From Atrichornis clamosus (taxonomy: Eukaryota > Chordata > Aves > Passeriformes > Menuridae): DNA of 64,000 nt. The stretch lies in the NCBI GenBank assembly GCA_013400975.1, contig WBMZ01014155.1:51804-115803 (forward strand), written 5' to 3'. Position numbers and translations under genes: made by a program. This document shows, piece after piece, positions 40,057-51,815 of this stretch. The notes below the pieces were generated by a model that saw only the letters and a list, made by a program, of their open reading frames with translations, was not told the origin of the DNA and searched no databases. How positions within the stretch are numbered: the stretch's first letter is position 1; each line of letters begins with the position of its first letter.

Positions 40057-42470
40057 CTCAGTTTAGCACACAAGCATGAAATAGGTTCATTTTTCTTCAG
40101 GAGTAGCATGAACAAGCATTGTCTTATCTTGTTATTCTTCTAAGAGTATTATTTATTATATACTAGTTAACACAAATCTTGAGATCATTTTTTTGAAACA
40201 GGGTGTTCTGTATGCATTAGTCATGTATCTTCCAGTGTTTGAAGCCTCTACTGTGCCTCTAAAAGGCTGGAGGTAATTTGTGTCTTCTTTCCACTACTAA
40301 GCTTTGTTCACATTCCTGTGTTAGTAGGAGGGGTTTAACAAAAAGCATGGTTCACTGGCTGCAACGTAGAAACACCATGTTCATTTATTTACCTAGAGCA
40401 CAAAACAGAACTTATATGTATTTTTTCCATCTCAAGAATTAAAATCAATAAACTTTTTGACATTTTCACTATTAACATGTTTATATAAGTGAAACAAGCT
40501 GTGTCAAAAATCAGACTTTCAAAGAAGGCCCTCTGAGGGAAATCAGGGGCATTTTGCAATATATTTTAAAGGGTGAGTGCATATTTTAGCCAGAGGGCTA
40601 TTTTTGTAGGATACAGCAAAGTAAATATATCTTGTTTTGTTGATGTGATGTGGTGAGGATGTTCATATATACGCAGTAAAATGTGACAAGCCATGCCATA
40701 AAACGCTATGCACCAACATGTGTGATGAGATTTTTTTTCTTTCCTGCTTTGTCTATCTCCCACTTGCAAGCAGCATTTGTCACCTTTGCCCGTGGGTGGA
40801 TGCTCACTCTGGAATTGTGGCCAGGCAGGGATCTCCAGTGGGGTGACTCGGCCAGCACCATGGAGGGGTTGGGGTTGAGTGGTGTGAAGATAGTGACAGC
40901 ACCTGTACAACACGGGTGTAACCACATTAATAGATGCACATATGTACTAAAGTACAACTGCTGCCTGCAGCAGCCCTCAGGCAAAAGCTCAAGAAGAGCA
41001 TAAGGGCCTTGAATGTTAAGCTCAAGATCTGTCAGTCTGGGGTAAGAAGAAGACTGCGGAGCTAAAGGCCTTTCACTTGCAACCCCTTACCACCCAACCC
41101 TGGACACTCAGACTGCTGGCACACACCTATCGTGTGTCAGTGATCCAGGGAAAGAGAGGTTGTCTTTCCCATACCTAAAAAATCAGTAGCACAAAAAAAT
41201 AATAAGAGCAGATCTATGAAAGGGAGAGTCACTGTGGCTAACTGGCTAAGCACATGCTCAGAGTGCAAAAAACTAACAAAATCCCTGGATATAAATTCTA
41301 TGGGATACCTAGCAGGTGCAGCATCATAAAGTCTGTCTTCTGCATTACTATTTCTTTTGCTAAATCATTTAAAAAAACACACAACAAAAAACCCCTGAAC
41401 AAACAAAGAGCAATGAGGTAATTTGGATCTGTTGAAGGGAGGTGGTGGTTGCAGAGAAGCTCAAGCTGGCTAACTTCCCAAAGCAAAGAGTAAAGGGTGA
41501 TTTGATGTGTATAAACATCTTTTTGGGCAGGAGATTGCTTGAAGAACAAAGGAGTTTAACTTAAGAATCATCAAGAAAAGAGTTGAATTTTCACTACTTC
41601 AAATTTTGAAAAGATATGGATAGCTTTCTAGAGAAGATACCATAGCTCCTTTGAAGGGTGTGGGCGTGATGTCAGAAATGTTTGGTGTAATTTTATGTTC
41701 TCTGTTAATGCAAGCAGTCAAAACTACGCACAGGTTCTTTTAGGACTGTTTCTGGCTTTCCCCATTAATACTGGCCAGTTTGATGCTTATTCCATTTTAA
41801 GGGATACTATGTCCCCATGGTTGAGTAGTTGACTGTTTGAATCAGAGTTGGTCCACTGACCCTAAAATCTATGAACAGTGGTATAAATCAGTGAATTACA
41901 TAACAGTAACACCATCCACCAGCCGAACAATGTTTTTATTTTAGTTGTTTCAGGAACATAAGTGCCCCCTCAATTTACTCTCAGGACATATAATAAAGCA
42001 TATACTTTTCTTAGAAGAAAATATGAGTTTTAAAAGCTTAATAAAAAATTCAGTCTTTCCTGAAGATTACTGCTGAAGGACAATGACATGTGAGAATAAG
42101 TCATTCAGTGGTTGCAGAGAGGCACCATCAGCAGAATCTCCCAGTAGTTCTCTTGCCATTTTCCTTGGTCTTATCTGGTTTGAACCTGAAGTTAGGCTGC
42201 TATGGCTTGATGCAGCATCTGGGAAGACATGGTCCTGGTGTTGCAGTGCTTTATTTTACAAGGTTCCTGATTTAGTTGCATTTTGTACTGTGAACTTAAA
42301 CTGTTGGTTTTCTGTTGCTTACTTTTTCTTAGGTAAAACTGTCTATGAGAAGAGAATAAATAGCTGAAGTGGTGGAATACACTACTCTCACATTCCTCTT
42401 GTAGCAGCTTAAGCAGCAGTAAGTCAGACTGGCTTCTAGATATGGATATAGACCTAAGCCAGTACTTCTA
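40057..42470. other. Unique non-coding DNA
   Basis: No gene or repeat recognised. Overlapping frames of 92-119 codons at 40566-41003 lie on both strands and resemble no family. Confidence 0.5.
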
Positions 42471-42602
42471 AGCTAGCCAGATCTGAAACCTGAAATCACT
42501 AGGACATAAAACTCAGTGGTTGGGACTCAAACTGACAGCTAGCCAGATCTGAAACCTGAAATCACTAGGACATAAAGCTCAGTGGTTGGAACTCAAACTG
42601 AC
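42471..42602. repeat. 66-bp tandem duplication
   Basis: Two adjacent 66-bp units, 42471-42536 and 42537-42602, differ at two positions, both A/G transitions. Each begins AGCTAGCCAGATCTGAAACC. Sequence outside the pair is not repeated. It looks like a single tandem duplication event followed by light decay. I do not recognise the unit as part of any mobile element. Confidence 0.96.
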
Positions 42603-43510
42603 TGTCCCATTTTCATATCCCCTATCTTGGGAAGAAAAGTTTGGGTATAATAACTATACTAAGTATAATAATTATTATTTAAAAAGAGTCTAAGATGATT
42701 CTACTGTGGTTCTCACAAACTTGGGTCTATCTAAACCTAAGTAACTGAAAGGCTGTTCTAAATTTTTGTTTTGTTTGTAACTATGCCATAGCTTTGGATA
42801 CTTACGGTACCATTTAAACATCTGATCTTTGGTTATAGGTGTCTTCAAACATATAACCATATAACTAAAATATATAACTAAATTTGTCTTGTTTCTTACT
42901 CTTAGTTTTACTCAAACTATTATGGAAAATTTCATTGGGAATTAAATTTGGAATGTAGAAATCTACCTGATACTTAAAAGAAAGAGTAGTAAGAGTTATG
43001 CATCTATCAATCTATATATTCTTTGTTTGTTCTACTGGATTTATCTTCATTAAACTGCAGAGTTTGCTGCAAGAATTTTATTTTCAAAGTGGTTCTAAAT
43101 GCATCATTTTAGGGGTGATCCCAGGAAGCACTTCCTGTCTATCTGATCATGCCCATCTTAAAAGCAAGATTGACCATTGAATGAAAATTCATTCTCTCAA
43201 CAAAGAATCAAAATGTGAACCCCTGTGAAGTCATAGATTAGCCACTGAATTTAGTGGAGTCAGCATCACCCATGAGTTTCAGCTGTATTTTCACACTATT
43301 TGAACGTCATTGGAGATGCTGAAGTTATGCAAAGAGAAGAAGGAGTACAACAACTCCCACGTAACGGAGAGGTCAGAGAAGAAAGAAAGTTCATCCCCAT
43401 CCATCAGAGGAAAGAGATGTACTTTAAACTTCTTCTTTTGCTCCTATTTCATAGTGTTTTAAAATGTGTAAAAATTTTTCAAATTCCCTTGAACAGGTGC
43501 AGTTATAGAT
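42603..43510. other. Unique AT-rich non-coding DNA
   Basis: No gene or repeat recognised, apart from short AT-rich low-complexity words near 42655-42680 and 42845-42885. Confidence 0.5.
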
Positions 43511-43745
43511 TCACAAAATAACAGAATCACAGGATTGTTGAGTTTGTAAGGGACCTCTGGAGGTCACCTGGTCCAGTCCTTAAGCAGAATCACCTGGAAC
43601 GAGTTGCCCAAAAATATGTATTCAGCCTCTACTGGATTCACCAGTATTCAACCTAGTTAGCAACCACCCTTGACTCAGGGGGAAAAAAAATCCTGGACAA
43701 CTTTATTACGCAGAACCAATCTAGTGCCTTTTCTCCTATCCACTC
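43511..43745 (-). mobile_element. CR1 LINE 3' end, antisense
   Basis: The + strand begins with the reverse complement of the CR1 terminal repeat ('aacagaatcacaggatt'), followed by 'gtaagggacctctggaggtc' and 'acctggtccagtcctt', then 'gcagaatcacctggaacgag'. This is the classic order of an antisense CR1 3' UTR. Similarity fades toward 43745. It is non-coding and truncated, and more decayed than the copy at 1533. Confidence 0.82.
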
Positions 43746-46700
43746 TACATTCTAACTTTGTTGTTTCCTTGAACTCATTTCAGATGAGTTTCAGGTGAAA
43801 CTCAGAACTCATTTCAGCTCTTCCTTCTTTCACCATTGCAACAGGTCTGCAGTCTCTGTTTCTGGCACTCAGATCTGCACCAGAAAACCAGAATATCAGT
43901 ACAGTGGTAATAGTAGCCAAAGTCCTACTTAGCCCTGCTCAAGCTTCAGCCTTGCAACTGTTCTCTGGTGTTGCTTTTTAACTTTGTCCATTTTAAGATG
44001 CCATGGTGTGTGTGAGTTCTAGAAAACTTGTAAAAAAGTGGAAGCAAACTGTGATATGTATTTTCTTGCTTTCCTGACGCGGAACACTGTTAGTTTAGGC
44101 ACAGAAGCTGAAACAGAAACAATTATGGGGAGAAGGGATGTTGTATGGAAGTAGGCTGATAACCCATATCCTGGTAAAATAAGAGTACCAGGGTGTCCCC
44201 AGTTTCTCCTTCTATTAAAAGAATTTGCTTCTCGTAAGCATTGTTCAGATAACTTGATAATTGCAGCATGAAATGAAAAACAAACTGCCATTATAAGAGA
44301 TAAGATCCTGTTCCCGTTAACAACAGAAAACTGGCAGGATCAGACCCAAAAGAAACAGTAATACAAAGATTATAGGTGTGATTTTAGTCACATAGAAGGA
44401 TTATTGATTTATCCAAGGGTTACTGAAATGAAGATCTGGCTCATGGTTCAGGTGAGGGTGGGAGGAAAATGATTACTGCTTTATTACAGGCCTTCCCTGT
44501 AGATATGGGGTGTGGAAATAATCAGGGCTGATCTTACAGGGAGTGCAGCAGATGCACAGCATCTGGTCTCTGGTCTCCAAGGCTACATCTATACTAGTAA
44601 ACTAAACAGGCTTAGGACATGTTTAAGCACTGCTCCACGAGATCTATCCTGTTTAACCCTCTCCGCTGTCTCTGGAGTTTCTCTCTTGCCAAACAGCACT
44701 ACGCAGGTGCACAGGTCAGCAACTCCTTCCCAAAGACAGGGGACAAATCCCCCTTATTCTAGGGGAGAAGAGGGTGAGCCAGGAGTAGTGTAAGCTGAGA
44801 TGAGCAGTACAGGGCTGGAGGTCAGAGGATGTGCCAACATTGATTCCATTTATTTCCGTAGACATAGGCAGGCAGAGTCCCCTGACAACTACTTTCTGAC
44901 CATGCTTAAGGCATCTCCTCACTCACTTTCTGTTGAAGTAAAACACATAACCAAAATATTTTTCCCAAAGAAAAAACCACATATTTAAACAATTTCCCAC
45001 TGTCCTTCTAATGATATGAATGAAGACAAATTTTCATCCCATCTCTGGTCTCTATACATATAAGAAAACTCTTGTCAAAAGCTGAAGTCCTACAGCTACA
45101 AGGCAAATTCATGGAAGTCTGGTCTTTAGCGAGCCAATGACAAATTTCCTTGCATCCAGTGCCTAACGTGGACTTGGCCACCATTTGTTCCCTGATACAC
45201 AGAAGAAAGTGCTGGGACAATATGAATTTTCCTCTGAAATGTGTATCAAATTTGTGGTCTGATTTCAATGAGCTGGACCTCACTACCGGCCTCCTGGACT
45301 CCATATTTATAACTCTGGGAGTGGGTTTAACTTTACGCTATTATTATATCATAGCATTTGGCTTTGATATGTTTCACTGTAGTCTCCAAGCATCTCCCAT
45401 GTGGAATAGACTGGTAAAAAGGAAGTCCCTGGTGGGTTTCTTAGATTTTTTTGGCTCTTCTTCTTTATGGGGTTAATTTAATCAGTTTTTAAAAGGGATA
45501 ATTAGATTTCTACAACTTTCTTACAGAGGCAAAAATTTAAACCTATTTCCACACTGAAGAAATTTGGAAGGTACCCAAGATTTCCTTTCAAAGTAACATC
45601 ATCAAATAATTTTCTTGTGCATCTGATATTTAACATTTCAGATTCTGTCCCCTGCACCTTTTATTGTTCCTATTTACAGTGCACCTGAAACACATTGTGT
45701 AATTGGCAGAGAGCCCAGATTTTCCATTTAAGAACAGTTTGATGATTTCACTTTTTCTTTCTCTCTCTCTCTTTTTTTTTTAAACAGCAGGTGCTCTACA
45801 TTGTAAACAATGCCAGTCGCCATAATATTATTAGCTTTTGCATTTTTATTACATTTTTGCCTCCCTACATATTTTAAACTTCATTGCAAGGCATTTTTGG
45901 CACCAACTCAGAAAGCTTCTTATTTCATAAGGAAGATGGATACCAGTGAACATAGTGCTTTGTTGTCATTTATAATTAGAAAGTGTAAGATTTACTTAAT
46001 CATTAAACCACCCAATATTTGCAGGTTTGTTTCTCATTTTCTGTGTGATACATCCACATCTGTGCCATGCAGCACATTAATTCCCCTTTCTGTAATATGG
46101 ATTTTTCAAGAATTTAACCCTTCTCTTTGTATGGCATCAAAGTAATCTTTTAAAACATTGCTTTTCTCCTCCCTGTCACCTTGCCTAAGATCCTGTAAAC
46201 TGCATTTCAGATTTTTCACAGTTTGATGGGTCAACAGCCAGAACTGACATAGCCCAGTGGTTCTGCAATTACTCTTGTTGTGTACTGAGAGTTTATATTC
46301 CATTGGTTATTAAAAATGTGTGCAAACAAATGGAGTTGAAGAAAAACAAATCAAAAATTCATTTTAAAGAAATCTTGAAAAAAAAGGAGCAGATGAATAC
46401 TCCAGGAATGAAAATAACGCAAGGCAAGAATTGTCTTTTTGTACAGGTTTTTTTTAATGTGTGTGTTTACATGATTTCTAGATAGAGGACATATCACTTG
46501 GAAACAGATTTAGGCAAATGCCATACGCAATAAATATTTATTGTTAGAACTATTTGTGGTTTCAATGAGGTCTTCATTAGCAAACAAAGGGGAAAAAAAT
46601 CAAGCTATTTTCGTGTTTATACAGCAAGGATGTCTTTTGCTAAACTGCATTTTGAGCTACATTTTTTTTCCAGATCAATTCAATAAGTGAAAGCCCAACA

Positions 46701-47335
46701 GAGAACAGATGCAATATAAGAGCAATAAAGGGAAGTAAAAAAAATTAAAAATCCTTTGTTCTCCCTGCAGTACATCCGTAAATCTATTAGTGTTATTTTC
46801 CTTTCTTCTCTTTTTTGCATCCCAAGCCAGATCTCAAGTTCTCTGAAGCAATCCTTAATCAAGCTCCCCAAAGGCCTACGACTGCATGCAGCAATTTCTC
46901 CCCTGCTCTCAGCACAGATGTTTCGAGCACATTCCATTACACCTACATGCCATTACAGCTAATGGCTTATTCTGATGAAGAAAGCTGCTTTCTGCTCAGT
47001 GCAGCAAAGGGGAAAATAGCCTCCTGTACAGTTCGTACACTGCAACAATGAAATGTGGGGGCAGGTGGTACAACAGAACTCTCTAATGTTAATTACATAC
47101 TGTATTACCCCCAAATTTGGCTGGTCATTAATTATGCTAATTTACCTTCCTGAAAATTAGCACCACTCATGTGAACATTTGAGCAGTTTTTAGCAAAATG
47201 AACTACGGCATAGCGGTTTGTAAACTCAAACCTCTTGAACCACCCAAATACAGGATCACAGAGGTGCCAGATGTGGTGTGGAAGGGGGACCAGGCCGGCA
47301 GGAGAGGCACCCGCCAGTGACAGTGCTCCACACTG
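43746..47335. other. Unique non-coding DNA
   Basis: No gene recognised. A 31-base pure pyrimidine tract (45751-45781) followed by AAACAG looks like a splice acceptor, but no credible exon or donor follows. A direct repeat of 'gaactcatttcag' lies near 43773-43820. The stretch 47060-47200 has homeodomain-like TAATTA words and may be conserved, but that is only an impression. Confidence 0.45.
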
Positions 47336-47450
47336 CTCTGTGACCTCGGGTGGGTTGTGCCTACCTGCTCCCTGCCTCAGTTTCTGTCTGTGGAAAATTA
47401 TACCTGTCTCACAGAGGCTAAATCTGCTTGTGTTTGAAGAGCAGCATTTG
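47336..47450 (+). mobile_element. MIR / CORE-SINE-like relic
   Basis: The + strand carries the conserved MIR core in order: 'tgtgacctcgggtgggtt' (MIR: tgtgaccttgggcaagtt), 'acctgctccctgcctcagtt' (MIR: acctctctgtgcctcagttt), 'tctgtctgtggaaaatta' (MIR: ctcatctgtaaaatgggg) and 'acctgtctcacagagg' (MIR: acctacctcatagggt). MIR is a tRNA-derived SINE active before the amniote split, and rare copies remain in bird genomes. It is non-coding and ancient. The outer limits are uncertain and may extend to about 47280 and 47470. Confidence 0.7.
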
Positions 47451-48059
47451 ATCAATGAGCACCTAAAGGACCATGATCTTTTCTTCTGCAGAACGTTGAG
47501 CATCAGATTCCTGGGAAAGCTGGAGATGTCAGATAAATGATCAGAATGCTTTGCTCAGGCAAAGAATATTTTTCTGTTTTTAATGAGAAAACCCCTCAAA
47601 CCAGTTAAAATCTTCCTTTGGAATTAAGAGGGAAAATGAAACAGTTAAAGATTTTGGTGTTCTGTAATGAATGTAGATAGACTTCATGAACCTGCTAGAG
47701 AGGATGATGTTGAAAATACAAAGCTTAAAGAGCAAAAATTTCTTCTAACTCCTTAAAACTGTCCAGGTAACTCTGTAATGATTTTTATATATATTTAGAT
47801 TACATTACGTCTCTACAAAGAGCGATATAGTAGCTTCAAGTGTGCCTATAGCTATAGATTGATTTTTTTTTTATTTAACTGTTCATAAAAAATTAATCTC
47901 TGTCTTCTTCCAACAAAATCTAAGATTTTACCATATTGATTATGGGCCTAACAAAGTAAGGTATCAGATTTAGATTCAATTTGTTTTCCTATGAATTAAA
48001 TACATTAAATCACTTTTTATTCATGTTGAAATTGATTGAGTTTCAGAGTTAAACAAAAT
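47451..48059. other. Unique non-coding DNA
   Basis: AT-rich; no gene or repeat recognised. Confidence 0.5.
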
Positions 48060-48500
48060 ATCTCCTCTACGTTGTGAACTGTCTCCATTTCTTCCTCAAG
48101 GCTGCTGTTTTCTTCTATCCATCTCCAAGAAGCCATCATCATATTAACATAGATGACAATCTGGCAAGGAGGTGCTGATCAAAGATAAATTTCACACTCG
48201 CACTTCGCATTTTCTAATTACACCATCTGTGTCAGACTCTTTCGTGGCAGTTCTGCCCAATCTGTCAAATGCTGCATGCCTATGGGAATGCAGAGGAGCT
48301 GAGAAAATCGCCTCCATTTCCCCCACCAGCCGATCCATCACCCCAATCGGAGCTGGGTGGATATATTAGTCTAATTGGTACTGGAATGAAGGTTCCAGAC
48401 TGCATATGAGATGAGGTGTTTGGGGGATGCAAGACATGAGATTTACAATTTGAATCATATTATAAGGCTTGCCCCAGCTTGTTTCATAGCAAGCTGAGAG
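48060..48500. other. Candidate conserved non-coding tract (inference)
   Basis: Repeat-free tract with several retained CpGs between about 48195 and 48350. A GATCAAAG word at 48177-48184 resembles a TCF/LEF site, overlapping an AGATAA word (GATA type), and TAATTA lies at 48215-48220. The 65-codon frame over it is not recognisable. The combination suggests a regulatory element, but only sequence comparison with other vertebrates could show constraint. Confidence 0.28.
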
Positions 48501-50700
48501 CAAGCCATGCGTGCAATAGCAGCATGTAGAGGTGGAAAAAAAAAGGAAGGAAGAAAAAATGAGGAATATTTAAAAACAAATAATGAATGAGAAGGTGTCT
48601 CCTTTCATTATTCTTGGCTTCTTGCAGACGTACTAAATGTAAATCATTACCAATAAGTTCAGATTAAATGAATTTATCCTTGTATTAGAATGTAGAAAAA
48701 ATAAACTTAAAGCCCTGAACTATCAGAGATGGCTAGATGTATTCTAATCAAGTCCTGATCTATTAAATCCAACAGCTCTATCAAAATAGGGATGGGCCTT
48801 TCACACTAAAAATGTATTACTTCCTATCCATGAGACATGAGATTAAGTCACAGAAGGTGAAAAGTTGCAGCTTTTCTAGGAAGGCTGACATTTAAAATTA
48901 TCTACTTTATGGGTCAACTTTTTTTTCTGGGAAATTAATCTCAACTTTGAACCTGTGTGTAAAATATTGCAGACTGCTATTGCTGGGTGCAATCAAATCT
49001 AGTGTAGTAACTGATTTTCTACACAATCACATTTGAAAGTGAAAATGAGTTGCACTTCTGGGTGCTTGAAGAGTGGTGTGCCTGTTTACTCCGGGGTCTG
49101 CAAACCCAAAAAAAGAGCAAGTGTAAAAATGGTGTGACAAAAGAAAATCTGGTTGTTCAGTAATGCAGGCTACATGCAGAAATTGTCAGCTACATCCAGG
49201 ATACATGTTCTTTCATGACGTCTTTGTACATTTATACACGCGCTATTGGTTAAAAACTTCACACTTTTTTTTTTCTAGACAAAACACACACTGTGGAGAC
49301 ATGCTCAAGTTCATCTCACACATATATGATGAAGTCTGGGTTTGAACTCAGGTTTCCATGCTTTTTGGATGTTGCCTTCAGCACAGAACTGGTCAACCTA
49401 GGGGTTACTTAACACTTTTATATTTAAAAGGAGAAGGAGCAAAAAGTTATACACTTTAAAGAACCCTATTTTCAGACCTGGATTTCTGTAGGACACAAGA
49501 AGCAAGAGGCAAGCACATTATCAAGCACAGCATTTTGTGCTCCTACCTTTGGTTTATTTAGTACAGCACCAAAGGTGTCACTGATGCAAGAATGTTGTTG
49601 GTCTGCAGCCTCCGCAAAGCAACGCTACTGGAGTGCGATACTTTTAACACCCTTTTCTGCATTCAGAGTGGGCTGAGGAAAGAGCTGTTCAAATATTCAT
49701 AAAGGACAGAAGACAAATATTTGGCAACTCCCAACATTTCAGTGCTAAATCATTTAGTAAACACAGGCTAACAGCATTAACACAAGATCAGACAAAACTG
49801 CCCAGCACCACTCAGGGCTAGGTCAGCCGAAAGTAACCTTAATGCTGTAAATCAAGATTTTACTGCCACATATTTGACTGAACTTGTGTCTTTACTTGAA
49901 CTTTTGAATTTTTCCCTTTCAGAGAAATGTATAAGACAGCCTCAAGGTGGAATATGCCAGAATGACTCCACTTCAGAGGCACAATCAATGAACAGCAATT
50001 ATCTCAGATATATTTGAGCTTTTTATAGACAAAGACCTTTGTCTGGGTGGGTGCTGTGTAACATAATGTGTCTGTACAGGCTACTTCTCTTTCCCCTGTG
50101 CATTTTAATTACACTGGCAATTTTTTTTCCCCTGAATAGCTATGAACAGAATTTCAATTACACTTATTCATGAGTGCACAATGCTCATCCCTTCTTCTGT
50201 GAGCCTTGCATACAGGCTTTGAAGAGGACAATAGGAGTCACTGAGAGGCTGGCTGGTGTCTGTGCTCAGGATGGCACAGGGACCCACTGCTGCTCTTGAG
50301 TTAGAAAAGGGCCCGCAGCCTGCATGGACACATTTTGCAAGGGGTTCACAGCTGGTCAAGGCTGCCTGATGATGTGTGACACACCTCAAGGTCTCTTCCA
50401 CCCAGGCCCCTGTGGGGCTGGACCCAGCCTGCAGAGCAGGGTGATCTTCACTGGGTTCCCACCATGGGACCCCATGCATGAGCCCTGGTGGGAGGATGAC
50501 TACTGTGCTGAGGAGCAGCCATTCTCTGCCAGATCGACAAGCTTCTTGTTCTTATTACGTGTAAAGAAAAGGACTGTAAGTAAGAGTAAAAAAACCTAAG
50601 TGGGTACCTGAAAGTATCGTGGTCAGAATTCAGCCACTATTGCCCTGCATTACACTATTTCTATACCTCCATGTATTCTCCAGAGCTCTCTGCGCAACCC
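48501..50700. other. Unique non-coding DNA
   Basis: No gene recognised. A GC-richer block at about 50168-50560 has overlapping frames on both strands that match nothing I know. Confidence 0.5.
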
Positions 50701-51815
50701 TAGAATCATAAACTCATAGAATCATTAAGGTTGGAATAGACCTTCAAGGTCATTGAGTCCAGCCTTTGACTGAACACCATGTCAACTAAACCATAGCACT
50801 AAGTGCCACATCCAGTTATTTCTTGAAAACTTCCAGAAATGGTGACTCCACCACTTCCCTGGCAGCCCGTTCCAATTCTTAACAACCTTTTCAGTGAAGA
50901 AATTCTCCCTGACTTTCAACCTGAACCTTCCCTGGCATAGCTTGAAGCCCTTTCCTATTGATTTGTCACTAGTTGCCTGGAAGAAGAGAGCAACCCTCAC
51001 CTGGCTACAACCTCCTTTCAGGCAGTTGTAGAGAGCAATAAGGTACCCCCTGAGCCTCCTTTTCTCCAGGCTAAACACTCCCAGTGTCCTCAGCCGCTCC
51101 TCACAGGTCCTGTGCTCCAGACCCTTCACCAGCCCCATTGTCCTTCTCTGGACGTGCTCCAGCACCTCAAAGTCTTTCTTGTAGTGAGAGGCCCAGAACT
51201 CGACACAGCGCTGGAAGTGTGGCCTCACCAAATATCCAATATCCTCACCAGTATGTGGCCTGCCAAGTATCAGGGGATAGTTACTGGCCTGGTTCTGCTG
51301 GCCACACTATTTCTGATACAAGCCAGGATGCCTTTGGTCTTCTTGGACACCTGGGCACACCCTGGCTCATGTTCATGTGCTGTTGACCAGCACCCTGAAG
51401 TTCTTTTCCACTGGGCCACTTTCCAGCCACTGTGCCCCAAGCCTGTAGCTCTGCATGTGGTTGTGGTTGTGACTCAAGTGCAGAATGTAGCCTTCTTGAG
51501 CCTCATACAATTGTCCTCAGCCCATTGATCCAGCCTGTCCAGATCTCTCCAGCAGATCAACACTCCTGACCAACTCAGTGTTGCCTGCAAACTCACTGAG
51601 GGTGCACTCAACCCCCTTGTCCAAATCATCAGTAAAGCCATTAAACTGAACTGGCCCCAGTACTGAGCCTTGGGGAACCCCTCTGTGACTGGCTGAAAAC
51701 TGGATGTAGCACCATTCATCACCACCCTCTGGACCCAGCCATCCAGCCAGATTTTAACCCAGCAAAGAGTGCACCTGTCCAAGTCATGGATTGTCAACTT
51801 CTTCTAACATCACCC
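50701..51815 (-). mobile_element. CR1 LINE, 5'-truncated, with decayed reverse transcriptase (ORF2), antisense
   Basis: About 1.1 kb of CR1 on the - strand. The 3' terminal repeat lies at the left ('tagaatcataaactcataga', 50701-50720), followed by the 3' UTR ('aggttggaatagaccttcaa'). Reading - strand from the right, the ORF2 blocks are [14 protein letters not shown], a damaged GVPQGS block (reads EGFPK, then a frameshift), the catalytic box, then [13 protein letters not shown]. Next come [44 protein letters not shown], and a tail resembling VALRDMV. At 51577-51591 the catalytic FADDT box reads FAGNT, so both metal-binding aspartates are gone. Frameshifts break the frame at least twice. It is a dead copy; the right edge is uncertain by tens of bases. 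Confidence 0.9.

Noticed and set aside
40566..41003. Overlapping frames of 92-119 codons on both strands
   Set aside because: No family resemblance; mutual overlap on both strands argues against coding.
45751..45787. Pyrimidine tract followed by AAACAG, like a strong splice acceptor
   Set aside because: The downstream frames end within about 30 codons or match nothing, and no credible donor is seen; pyrimidine runs are common in such DNA.
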